Below are positions 1 through 6,492 of a stretch of 7,112 bases of DNA, one piece after another. The position numbers and the translations under genes were made by a program. Position 1 is the first letter of the stretch. Every line of letters begins with the position of its first letter. Source of the DNA: Pseudofrankia asymbiotica (GTDB lineage: Bacteria > Actinomycetota > Actinomycetes > Frankiales > Frankiaceae); NCBI RefSeq assembly GCF_001983105.1, contig NZ_MOMC01000015.1, positions 108,271-115,382 on the forward strand, in the 5' to 3' direction. The notes below the pieces were generated by a model. That model had not been told where the DNA came from. It searched no databases and saw only the letters and a list, made by a program, of their open reading frames with translations.

Positions 1-2
1 GC

Positions 3-1130
3 GCGGGCGGGAACAACCTGGAATCAGTGCTGACGATCTCGTCGTACTCATTGGCCGCTTTTATGCTGATTGTGGTGGTTGCGCTGGTCGGCACTTTTCG
101 ACGGCCACGGTGCTGGCGCGCGTTTGGACTGCTTGGAGCAGGCACGGTCCTGATCGCGCTGGTGACGGGAACCTATGTGGTTGGCACTGTCCGTCGATGG
201 ACCGTGGTACCGCCGCCGATCTCAGTCGTGTTTTCTGTCGGCATGCTGCTGATTGCGTTGGCGGCAGTGGTTCCGGCGCGGCCGACCGCCGCCCGCGGGG
301 CTGTGGTCGGGACGCCCGCCGCCCATGAGGAGGCCGGACACGGAGTCGGGCGCCCGAACAGACTGCAAGTGATGCACCTGATGCTGCCGTATGTGCCGGT
401 GGGTGCGGTGGGTCTGCTCGTGCTGGTTCAGCTGGTTCTGTGGGTACAGATCGACCGGGCGGAGACGTTCGCCCTGGTCGGGCTGCTGGCCTTGGCGTTG
501 CTGCGGCAGCTGATGACGCTGTGGGACAACCAGAACCTCTTGGCCAGCTATCGAGGCAGTCAGTGCCAGCTGCGTTATCAGGCGTTCCATGACCCCCTCA
601 CCGGGCTGGCGAACCGGGCGCTGTTCGGCGACAAGCTGCGGCACGCGCTCGAGCGGCGGACCCGCGAGCGCGCGGACCGGTCGCTGACTGTGCTGTTCTG
701 CGATCTGGACGGCTTCAAGAACGTCAATGACGTGCTCGGCCACGCCGCCGGCGATGAGCTACTGCGGATCACCGCGGCCCGCCTCCGCTCTTCGGTCCGC
801 TCGGTCGACACCGTCGCCCGGCTCGGGGGTGACGAGTTCGCGATTCTGATCGAGGACTCGGACGAGGACCTACGCCAGATAGGTCATCGAATCGCCAAAG
901 CGGTCGAGGCGCCCTGCCAGCTGGCCGGAAGGCCGTACACGGTGCGGGGCAGCGTCGGACTGGCCGCGGTTGACCCAGGCGTACCGGCGAGGCCGGAGAC
1001 GCTGCTGCACCAGGCGGATTTGGCCATGTACGCGGCAAAGCGGGCACGCGGCAAAGTGACCATCTACCAATCCACGTTGTCTGGACCAGGAACCCGGCCG
1101 ACGCGGAATCTGGCACGACGCGTGGCCTGA
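3..1130 (+). CDS. Membrane-anchored diguanylate cyclase (GGDEF), 5' partial
   Basis: Predicted to make cyclic di-GMP from two GTP at the inner face of the membrane. Numbering from the GTG at 27, hydrophobic segments lie at about 6-24, 32-54, 65-83, 121-141 and 145-163. A GGDEF domain follows at about 184-348. It has the entry motif HDPLTGLANR, metal-binding DLDGFK (D226), the active-site RLGGDEF (GGDEF at 267-271) and an inhibitory I-site RSVD (258-261) exactly five residues before GGDEF, so product inhibition is expected. No EAL domain follows; a 20-residue basic tail ends the protein. The frame stays open from the GTG at 27 back to the window edge (AGGNNLES...), and the GTG has only a weak GGA before it. 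I therefore think the real start and further membrane helices lie upstream. Convergent with the epoxide hydrolase gene. The domain call is firm; the signal sensed is unknown. Confidence 0.9.
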   Translation, partial: AGGNNLESVLTISSYSLAAFMLIVVVALVGTFRRPRCWRAFGLLGAGTVLIALVTGTYVVGTVRRWTVVPPPISVVFSVGMLLIALAAVVPARPTAARGAVVGTPAAHEEAGHGVGRPNRLQVMHLMLPYVPVGAVGLLVLVQLVLWVQIDRAETFALVGLLALALLRQLMTLWDNQNLLASYRGSQCQLRYQAFHDPLTGLANRALFGDKLRHALERRTRERADRSLTVLFCDLDGFKNVNDVLGHAAGDELLRITAARLRSSVRSVDTVARLGGDEFAILIEDSDEDLRQIGHRIAKAVEAPCQLAGRPYTVRGSVGLAAVDPGVPARPETLLHQADLAMYAAKRARGKVTIYQSTLSGPGTRPTRNLARRVA

Positions 1131-1166
1131 AGATCGGCCGCATCCGGGTGCCCTGCCGGGCGCCTG

Positions 1167-1176
1167 GGTCCGGACC
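1167..1176. other. 10-bp palindrome in the convergent gap
   Basis: GGTCCGGACC is a perfect palindrome in the 105-bp gap between the two convergent stop codons. It sits inside a loose GCCGG (1155-1159) / CCGGC (1175-1179) pairing that overlaps it. No stem of seven or more base pairs with a sensible loop and no T-run were found, so I do not call a terminator here. It could be a weak termination element or chance in GC-rich DNA. Confidence 0.25.
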
Positions 1177-1235
1177 GGCCGCCCTGGAGGACTCCCTGCG
1201 CCATGCGCGGAGCGGGAAGGCTAGGGACACCTGGT

Positions 1236-2387
1236 TCAGGCGCGGCCACGGAAGAAGGCCCGGAGGTCGTCGACCAGGAGGCCCGGCTCCTCGGCCGCGG
1301 CGAAGTGGCCTCCGCGCGGCATGAGGTTCCAGTGCTCGATCGCGAAATGGTCGTTCGCGATCCGCTCGGTGGTCGGGTAGAGCTCCTTCGGGAACACCGC
1401 CACGCCGGTCGGCACCTCGACGCGGCCGGACCCGGCCGGCCGCGTCGAGGTGCCGGCGAAGTAACGCGCCATCTCGTAGTAGAGCCGCGCGGACGAGCCC
1501 GCGGTAGCGGTGACCCAGTAGGTCATGACGGTCGCGAGGATCTCGTCCCTGCTCAGGACGGATTCGAGGTCACCGTCACAGTCGGTCCAGCTCCGCAGCT
1601 TCTCGACGATCCACGCGGCCTGCCCGGCGGGCGAGTCGGTGAGTCCGTACGACAGCGTCTGCGGCCGGGTCGACTGGATCGCGACGTAGCCGAGCTCGTC
1701 GCCGCGGCGGCGGTCGTTGGCCGCGACCATCGCCTCCTCCTCCGGGGTGAGCACGCCGTCAAGCGGTCGCAGGCCGCTCTGCAGGAGGGTGAGGTGCAGC
1801 CCGATGAGCAGGCCGGGTGACCGGCGAGCGAGTTCGGTGTTGATGGGCGAGCCCATGTCGGTGCCGAACGCCGCGAAGCGGTCGTAGCCGAGGCCGTCCA
1901 TCAGCTCGCCGAACGCGGCCGCGATACGGCCGGGATGCCAGCCGCGGCCGGCGGTCGGCCCGCTCCACCCGTAGCCGGGAATGGACGGGGCCACGACGTG
2001 GAACGCGTCCGTCTCGTCGCCGCCGTGCGCGACCGGATCGGTGAGCGGCCCGAGCGTCCTGAGGAACTCCAGCGGAGTGCTGGGCCAGCCGTGCACCATG
2101 AGAAGCGGCCGCGCCTTCGGATATGGCGAGCGGGCGTGGATGAAGTGGACGCGCTGGCCGTCGATCTCGGTGGTGAACTGCGGCCACGCGTTGATCCGGG
2201 TCTCGACCGCGCGCCAGTCGAACTCGTCGGCCCAGTAGGCGCAGAGCTCACGCAGATACGTGCCGTCGGTGCCGTAGTCCCAGCCGCTGCCGGGGATCTG
2301 GTCGGGCCACCGGGTCCGCCGCAGACGCCAGCGCAGGTCGTCGATCACCGCGTCGTCGACGTGGACCTCAAAAGGGGTGAACTCCAT
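1236..2387 (-). CDS. Epoxide hydrolase, microsomal/EHN type (alpha/beta hydrolase)
   Basis: Predicted to hydrolyse an epoxide to a vicinal diol through a covalent ester intermediate. The 383 residues are close to the usual size of bacterial members. The N-terminal EHN segment (about 1-110: FEVHVDDAVIDDLRWRL, WDYGTD, YWADEFDWR) precedes the alpha/beta-hydrolase core. Catalytic features: oxyanion motif HGWP (99-102); nucleophile D177 in GTDMGS; ring-opening tyrosines probably Y247 and Y303 or Y304 (RLYYE); acid probably E335 in FPKE; base H361 in MPRGGHFAAAEEP. E335 to H361 is 26 residues, close to the spacing in mammalian microsomal EH. The nucleophile elbow differs from the common GGDWGS. No membrane anchor is visible, so it should be cytosolic. 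The ATG at 2385-2387 follows GAGGAGC (complement of 2391-2397). It lies 34 bp after the 548-residue regulator-like gene, so the two are probably one transcript. The substrate is unknown. Confidence 0.9.
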   Translation of the reverse strand: MEFTPFEVHVDDAVIDDLRWRLRRTRWPDQIPGSGWDYGTDGTYLRELCAYWADEFDWRAVETRINAWPQFTTEIDGQRVHFIHARSPYPKARPLLMVHGWPSTPLEFLRTLGPLTDPVAHGGDETDAFHVVAPSIPGYGWSGPTAGRGWHPGRIAAAFGELMDGLGYDRFAAFGTDMGSPINTELARRSPGLLIGLHLTLLQSGLRPLDGVLTPEEEAMVAANDRRRGDELGYVAIQSTRPQTLSYGLTDSPAGQAAWIVEKLRSWTDCDGDLESVLSRDEILATVMTYWVTATAGSSARLYYEMARYFAGTSTRPAGSGRVEVPTGVAVFPKELYPTTERIANDHFAIEHWNLMPRGGHFAAAEEPGLLVDDLRAFFRGRA

Positions 2388-2421
2388 CGGGCTCCTCGCG
2401 AGGAAGCGAAGGCGGCCGCGC

Positions 2422-4068
2422 CTACGCCAGCATGTCGTGGATCTCTCGTTCCGCGAGCGCTCGGGCCTCGGTCGCGTCGAGGGCCACGCCGCCGGTCTTG
2501 ATCACCCGGCTCACCCCGCGCCGGGCGTCGTCGCGGTAGCGGGCCTCGATCACGTCGAACTCGAGGTTCTTGACGTAGATCCGGAGCCGGTCGCGCAGGG
2601 CGCCGTCGGTGTGCGCCGCCTCGACCACCTCGGGCAGCAGGCTGGTGGAGACCAGCAGCGCGTGCGCGACCTTCCGGGCGCGCTCGTCACGCAGGCCCAG
2701 CAGGATCTCCTGCTGGGAGGAGCGGATGATGTGGTCCTTCCACCAGTCGAAGTCGCGCTCGGAGTCGATCGCGCTCAGCTCGATGTTCTGCAGCAGGAGG
2801 GTGCGGGTGAGCCCCTCGACGGAGTACTTCACGTAGCGGCGCCGGTCGTTCCCGGACAGGGAGCCGGCGTACGCGCGCAGCCCACGACGGGCGTCGGTGG
2901 CCGAGAAGCAGTAGCGCCGGATGCCGTGGATCTCGGGGTCGAGCAGCCCGTACTCGTAGTTGACGATGCGGAAGGGGTTGGCTCCGCTCTCCAGCTGGGC
3001 CGGCCACGCGTCCAGGGCCGCTTCGGGGGAGAAGGCCCACGCCTGCGGCGGGCGTGCGGTGCCGGCCATCAGGTCGCGCAGGATCGGCCCGCCGTACAGG
3101 CGCTGGGGGAGGAGCGGTCCCGGGCCACGGGAGTAGGCGATGCTCACCCCGGTGGCCTGAGCCCTGCGCAGGAAACGGTTGTGGTCGAGGTATGTCAGCG
3201 ACGCCGTGAAACGGGTGAGCGGGGAGGGACGCAGCTCGCTCAGGTGGAACACCGCGTCCAGGAGCCGCTCGACCCAGTCCTCGTTCCACACCTCGCGCGC
3301 GGCCGCGCGGATCGCGCGGCCGACGTCGGCGTTCCCGCCGGTGTACTGCGCGCCGACGGTCGCGCCGCCGAACAGGGCGAGCAGGGCGACGGCCGGCGAG
3401 TCGAAGCCGGCGTTCCCCCGGGCCGAGCGCACCAGGACGCCGAGCGAGTCGACCAGGCCGCCGAACGGGGTGCTGGTGTCGACCGTGATCGACGGCTCGA
3501 GCTCGGAGAGCAGCCGCAGCCCGTCGGGGGTGAACTCACGCCGCTGGTCGCCCAGCCCCATCGATGACATGACGAACTCGCCCAGTACCCGGATCTGCTC
3601 GGGGCTGTGGCTGTCGTAGCTGTCGTCCTCGAGCGCGTGCCGGACCTCGCGGGCGACGGGGGCGGTGGAGCCGCGCTCGATGAGCAGGAGGAAGTCCAGC
3701 AGCTCGCGGCGGCGGCTGCTCGAGAACGGCACGTCCCGCGAGCGGCGGTTGGCGGCGATGGCGATCTCCGCCAGCGAGACCCTCGGGCCGTACCGGCTGC
3801 TGGATCCGGTGCCGGCGTACGAGCGCACGACGCCGTTGCGCACCCACTGGTTGACCGCCTGCCGGCTGACGCCGACCGTGCGTGAGGCCTCCGCCTGGGT
3901 CACGAGGTCGAAGGGCAGCTCCTCGGAGACGGTCTTGGTGCGCAGCCGCTCCGCGGCCCGCTCCAGGGCGCGAACCAGCTCCGGGACCGGTACGGCCCCG
4001 CTCTCCCCGAGAGTGAGGGCGAGTCGCTCGAGCGCGATCGAGATCGACTCGTCACGAGATCTCTCCAT
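2422..4068 (-). CDS. Large helix-turn-helix protein with unassigned C-terminal part
   Basis: Probably a DNA-binding regulator, 548 residues. Residues about 1-45 form two amphipathic helices. A helix-turn-helix follows at about 57-80 (TQAEASRTVGVSRQAVNQWV), then a short wing-like stretch RSYAGTGSSSRYGPRVSLAEI. This order resembles MerR/excisionase-type winged helices. The remaining ~440 residues are mixed helix and strand with no motif I recognise. Distinct patches are GLVDSLGVLVRSARGNAGF (204-222), NYEYGLLDPEIHGIRRYCF (370-388) and DFDWWKDHIIRSSQQEILLG (439-458). There is no transmembrane segment, Walker motif or obvious nuclease motif. The ATG at 4066-4068 has AGGAT (complement of 4077-4081) about eight bases upstream. 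Codon use matches its neighbours. It is transcribed divergently from the aldehyde dehydrogenase across a gap with a palindrome, and upstream of the epoxide hydrolase in the same direction, which suits a local regulator. The C-terminal part may bind an effector or have an enzymatic role; neither can be shown here. Confidence 0.8.
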   Translation of the reverse strand: MERSRDESISIALERLALTLGESGAVPVPELVRALERAAERLRTKTVSEELPFDLVTQAEASRTVGVSRQAVNQWVRNGVVRSYAGTGSSSRYGPRVSLAEIAIAANRRSRDVPFSSSRRRELLDFLLLIERGSTAPVAREVRHALEDDSYDSHSPEQIRVLGEFVMSSMGLGDQRREFTPDGLRLLSELEPSITVDTSTPFGGLVDSLGVLVRSARGNAGFDSPAVALLALFGGATVGAQYTGGNADVGRAIRAAAREVWNEDWVERLLDAVFHLSELRPSPLTRFTASLTYLDHNRFLRRAQATGVSIAYSRGPGPLLPQRLYGGPILRDLMAGTARPPQAWAFSPEAALDAWPAQLESGANPFRIVNYEYGLLDPEIHGIRRYCFSATDARRGLRAYAGSLSGNDRRRYVKYSVEGLTRTLLLQNIELSAIDSERDFDWWKDHIIRSSQQEILLGLRDERARKVAHALLVSTSLLPEVVEAAHTDGALRDRLRIYVKNLEFDVIEARYRDDARRGVSRVIKTGGVALDATEARALAEREIHDMLA

Positions 4069-4122
4069 GGGCCACGATCCTATTGACGTTCGGTGCTCGG
4101 TCCGCTCCGGCGATTGTTATGT

Positions 4123-4137
4123 TGTAATTGTATTACA
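4123..4137. promoter_or_regulatory. Candidate operator, 15-bp perfect palindrome
   Basis: TGTAAT-TGT-ATTACA has perfect 6-bp arms around a 3-bp centre, the geometry of a site for a dimeric regulator. It lies 55 bp upstream of the regulator-like gene's start codon and overlaps a TACAAT hexamer on the minus strand that could be that gene's -10 box. Binding there could block or tune its transcription. The natural candidate for the bound protein is the adjacent helix-turn-helix protein, but that link is inference. Confidence 0.5.
4127..4132 (-). promoter_or_regulatory. Possible -10 box for the regulator-like gene
   Basis: On the minus strand this reads TACAAT, five of six matches to TATAAT. It would place the transcript start near 4120 and give a leader of about 50 bases before the ATG at 4068. 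No good -35 hexamer is visible 16-18 bp upstream, so the call is weak. It falls inside the 15-bp palindrome, which would fit autoregulation. Confidence 0.3.
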
Positions 4138-4358
4138 GCCTTGTGGTGACGGTCGTCGCGTTCGTGGCCGCCTCCGGCCGACGCTCGGTGGCGGGGCCCG
4201 TCGCGACCGCCCTGGCGACCACCATCGAGGTGGGCGTGGTCACTCTGCTGCTCGCGGCGCTCGACGTCGCGCCGGCAGCGGCCCGGCCTCCTCGTCTGGG
4301 CGTTGGTCCGCGGCCACGGCGGCTGGACGGTTGTAATTATGTTTGGAATAATGTTCCT

Positions 4359-5807
4359 ATGTTTTCGGACCGTGATTCCGCCCGCGCCGACGTCTTCGTC
4401 GGCGGCCGCTGGCGCGCTGGCTCGGCCGGTGAGTTCGACGTCCTCGACCCGGCGACCGGCGCCGTGGTCTCCCGGGTGTCCGACGGCTCGGAGGCGGACG
4501 GCACCGCCGCGGTCGACGCCGCGGCCGCCGCGTTCCCGCGCTGGGCGGCGACGGCACCGCGGGAACGCTCGGAGCTGTTGCGCCGCACCTTCGAGCTCAT
4601 GCTGCGCGACCGCGAGCGGCTCGCCGCGTTGATCAGCGCCGAGAACGGCAAGGCGCTCGCCGACGCGCGGGCCGAGATCACCTACGCGGCGGAGTTCTTC
4701 CGCTGGTTCTCCGAGGAGGCGGTGCGCACGGCGGGTGGCTTCGGGGCCGGCCCGGCGGGCGGCACCCGGACCGTGGTCACGCACAAGCCCGTGGGTGTGG
4801 CCGCCCTGGTGACGCCGTGGAACTTCCCGGCCGCGATGGCGACCCGCAAGCTCGCGCCGGCGCTGGCCGCCGGCTGCACCACGGTGCTCAAGCCGGCGTC
4901 GGAGACGCCGCTGACCACGCTGGCGCTGACCCGCCTGCTGGTCGAGGCGGGGCTGCCGGCCGGCGTCGTGAACGTGGTCCCGACCAAGCGTTCCGGCCCG
5001 CTGGTGTCGGCCTGGCTGGCCGACCCGCGGGTTCGCAAGATCTCGTTCACCGGCTCCACCGAGGTGGGCCGGGTGCTGCTGCGGCAGGCCGCGGACCGGG
5101 TCGTCAACGCCTCGATGGAGCTGGGCGGCAACGCGCCGTTCGTGATCACGGCCGACGCCGACCTGGACCTCGCCGTCGAGGCCGCGATGGTGGCCAAGTT
5201 CCGCGGTGGCGGCCAGGCCTGCACCGCGGCGAACCGGTTCTACGTGCACGCCGCCGTGGCCGCCGACTTCGCCGACCGGTTCGGCGCCGCCGTCGAGAAG
5301 CTCACCGTCGGCCCGGCCGCGGACGGGCATGACATCGGCCCACTGATCTCGGCCCGCGCCGTCACGGAGGTCGGTGCCCTGGTCGACCAGGCGATCTCCC
5401 GCGGGGCCGTCGTCAGCCACCAGGCCCCGGTTCCCGAGGCCGGCGGGTTCTACTACCCGCCGACCGTGCTGGTCGACGTCCCCGCCGACGCCGACGTCGT
5501 TCGCAACGAGATCTTCGGCCCGGTCGCCCCGCTGGTGACCTGGACCGACGAGGAGACCCTGCTGCGGATGGTCAACGACACCGAGATGGGGCTCGCCGCC
5601 TACGTCGTCGCCGGCGACCTCGGCCGTGCGCTGCGGCTCGCCGAGCGGATCGACGCCGGCATGGTCGGCATCAACCGCGGGCTCGTGTCCGACCCGTCCG
5701 CGCCGTTCGGCGGCATGAAGCAGAGCGGCCTGGGCCGCGAGGGCGCCCGGGCCGGTCTCGAGGAGTTCCTCGAGACCCAGTACTTCACCGTCGACTGGCG
5801 CGACTGA
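4359..5807 (+). CDS. Aldehyde dehydrogenase, succinate-semialdehyde dehydrogenase-like
   Basis: Predicted to oxidise an aldehyde to its carboxylic acid with NAD(P)+ in the cytosol. The 482 residues are the normal family length. The key elements are all present: N155 in TPWNFP, K178 in LKPASE, the cofactor-loop motif FTGSTEVG (230-237), general base E254 in ELGGNAP, catalytic C288 in GQACTAANRF, E384 in NEIFGPV, and a C-terminal APFGGMKQSGLGREG stretch typical of the GabD-like branch. The second cysteine two residues after the catalytic one, seen in E. coli GabD (CVC), is alanine here. The ATG at 4359 is chosen because MFSDRDSARADVFVGGRW is a normal family N-terminus. The frame is open further upstream to a TTG at 4128, but that part has no family counterpart. 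The ribosome site is weak (GGAA, 4345-4348), so a short leader or leaderless transcript is possible. Followed after 78 bp by the NTF2-like gene, probably co-transcribed. The true substrate may not be succinate semialdehyde. Confidence 0.93.
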   Translation: MFSDRDSARADVFVGGRWRAGSAGEFDVLDPATGAVVSRVSDGSEADGTAAVDAAAAAFPRWAATAPRERSELLRRTFELMLRDRERLAALISAENGKALADARAEITYAAEFFRWFSEEAVRTAGGFGAGPAGGTRTVVTHKPVGVAALVTPWNFPAAMATRKLAPALAAGCTTVLKPASETPLTTLALTRLLVEAGLPAGVVNVVPTKRSGPLVSAWLADPRVRKISFTGSTEVGRVLLRQAADRVVNASMELGGNAPFVITADADLDLAVEAAMVAKFRGGGQACTAANRFYVHAAVAADFADRFGAAVEKLTVGPAADGHDIGPLISARAVTEVGALVDQAISRGAVVSHQAPVPEAGGFYYPPTVLVDVPADADVVRNEIFGPVAPLVTWTDEETLLRMVNDTEMGLAAYVVAGDLGRALRLAERIDAGMVGINRGLVSDPSAPFGGMKQSGLGREGARAGLEEFLETQYFTVDWRD

Positions 5808-5846
5808 GCGGCGGCACGGACGGACCCCGACCGGGGACGGAGCGGT

Positions 5847-5874
5847 ACCAGCACCAGCACCACCAGGGACCAGG
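5847..5874 (+). repeat. ACCAG-type short repeats in the operon spacer
   Basis: The spacer before the NTF2-like gene carries ACCAGC twice (5847-5858), then ACC, then ACCAGG twice (5862-5867 and 5869-5874), ending just ahead of the AGGAG ribosome site at 5877-5881. Upstream in the same spacer is a small hairpin, CCCC-GACC-GGGG (5825-5836). The repeats may simply reflect slippage in non-coding sequence, or keep the ribosome site unstructured, since the strand is C/A-rich. Confidence 0.55.
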
Positions 5875-5885
5875 ACAGGAGCGGG

Positions 5886-6335
5886 ATGACCGACCAACTG
5901 CGGGACCGGCTCGACATCGAGAAGGCGATGCGCCACTACGCCGTCGGCCTGGACGAGCGCAGGTGGGAGGAGTGGGACCTCGCGTTCACGCCCGACGGGA
6001 TCATCGACTTCACCCCGATGGGTGGCAGGCGCGAGACCCGTGACCAGATGCGCGGGCGGCTCAGCAAGCCCGATCCGGCCTGGTTGTTCGCCCAGCACCC
6101 GCTCTACAACACGATCATCACGCTCGACGGGGACACCGCCACGGCGTTCTCGCACTTCCAGATGGAGACCGGCCGCCGGGGTGACCGGGAGGGCCAGGTC
6201 GTGCGGGTGTCCGGCGGCGGGTCCTACGAGGACACCCTGGCCCGCACTCCCGACGGGTGGCGGATCACCGAGCGTCGCGTGTTCCTGAAGTGGAAGCGGA
6301 CCTACACGGTCGACGACGAGGTCAGCCGCGGCTGA
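5886..6335 (+). CDS. SnoaL/NTF2-like small protein
   Basis: A 149-residue single-domain protein of the NTF2-like superfamily, SnoaL-like branch. The N-terminal helix motif YAVGLDERRWEEWDLAF (18-34), the first strand GIIDFTP (39-44), HPLYN (71-75), the paired strands TATAFSHFQME (84-94) and the C-terminal GGSYEDTLARTPDGWRI (111-127) match the usual order. Related folds include polyketide cyclases, scytalone dehydratase, limonene-1,2-epoxide hydrolase and ring-hydroxylating dioxygenase small subunits, so the fold alone does not give the reaction. D23, D41, H71 and H90 line the positions where active-site residues often lie. The ATG at 5886 has AGGAG (5877-5881) four bases upstream. It follows the aldehyde dehydrogenase gene on the same strand, so it probably acts in, or helps, the same catabolic route as a lyase, isomerase or hydrolase. 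No signal peptide is visible. Confidence 0.82.
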   Translation: MTDQLRDRLDIEKAMRHYAVGLDERRWEEWDLAFTPDGIIDFTPMGGRRETRDQMRGRLSKPDPAWLFAQHPLYNTIITLDGDTATAFSHFQMETGRRGDREGQVVRVSGGGSYEDTLARTPDGWRITERRVFLKWKRTYTVDDEVSRG

Positions 6336-6349
6336 CCGCGAGGGCGGCG

Positions 6350-6382
6350 AGGCGGCGCGCCGGCCAGGCCAGGCGGCGCGCC
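6350..6382. repeat. Direct repeat of AGGCGGCGCGCC
   Basis: The 12-mer AGGCGGCGCGCC occurs at 6350-6361 and again at 6371-6382, a 21-bp period. The second copy is part of the left arm of the 17-bp inverted repeat. The first copy could pair with the right arm as an alternative stem. It lies just after the NTF2-like stop codon. Confidence 0.6.
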
Positions 6383-6433
6383 CGCCGGTGTCACCGCCCC
6401 GCGGGCGCGGACGCGGGGGCGCGCCGCCTGGCC
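6367..6433. terminator. 17-bp perfect inverted repeat, likely bidirectional terminator
   Basis: GGCCAGGCGGCGCGCCC (6367-6383) is exactly complementary to GGGCGCGCCGCCTGGCC (6417-6433), with a 33-base loop. The loop holds its own small hairpin CGGTGTCACCG (6386-6396). It sits between the convergent NTF2-like and GMC genes, 32 bp past the first stop codon, where a shared terminator is expected. There is no T-run on either side, which is common for actinomycete terminators. The stem is unusually long and the loop large, so some other role is possible. Confidence 0.6.
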
Positions 6434-6444
6434 GCGTACGGCCA

Positions 6445-6492
6445 CGCGTCCGTCAGGAGTCCGCGTCCGTCAGGAGTCCGCGTCCGTCAGGA
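6445..6492. repeat. 17-bp tandem repeat, about 2.8 copies, over the GMC stop codon
   Basis: The unit CGCGTCCGTCAGGAGTC occurs at 6445-6461 and 6462-6478, with the first 14 bases again at 6479-6492, all exact. On the minus strand it reads GACTCCTGACGGACGCG, which contains TGA. The stop codon of the GMC gene (6470-6472) lies inside the array. The unit length is not a multiple of three. The exact identity of the copies suggests recent expansion. Confidence 0.9.

Larger units (their letters stand above)
4069..4358. promoter_or_regulatory. Divergent control region with two AT-rich islands
   Basis: This 290-bp gap separates the start codons of the divergent regulator-like and aldehyde dehydrogenase genes. 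Two AT-rich islands (about 4112-4138 and 4330-4364) stand out in DNA that is otherwise very GC-rich. Both carry GTTGTAATT (4121-4129 and 4330-4338), and TATGTT occurs at 4118-4123, 4338-4343 and 4358-4363. The right island also contains overlapping inverted repeats ATTAT-N7-ATAAT (4336-4352) and GGAA-N5-TTCC (4345-4357). Such islands are where promoters and operators are expected. The exact promoters of the aldehyde dehydrogenase operon cannot be fixed. The GC-rich block between the islands holds no gene I can support. Confidence 0.6.

Noticed and set aside
1131..1235. Terminator between the diguanylate cyclase and epoxide hydrolase genes
   Set aside because: Only short stems (GCGC-CAT-GCGC at 1199-1209 and a 10-bp palindrome) with no T-run; too weak to call.
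2377..3567. 396-codon open frame on the plus strand opposite the regulator-like gene
   Set aside because: No recognisable domain, composition of an antisense shadow, and overlaps a gene with a clear helix-turn-helix, ribosome site and good start.
4084..4089. TTGACG as a plus-strand -35 box
   Set aside because: No -10-like hexamer at 16-18 bp downstream; the nearest AT-rich hexamer is about 28 bp away.
4128..4358. TTG start at 4128 giving the aldehyde dehydrogenase a 77-residue extension
   Set aside because: No ribosome site, the TTG lies inside the palindrome, and the family N-terminus begins at the ATG at 4359. The odd block is kept only as a finding.
4080..6155. 691-codon open frame on the minus strand opposite the aldehyde dehydrogenase and NTF2-like genes
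   Set aside because: The translation is low-complexity and rich in G, R, H and D with no domain. It lies over two well-supported genes and is the usual antisense shadow of GC-rich coding DNA.
6445..6492. Tandem repeat read as a CRISPR array or iteron origin
   Set aside because: The units are 17 bp with no spacers, only about 2.8 copies, inside the end of a coding gene, with no cas or replication gene nearby.
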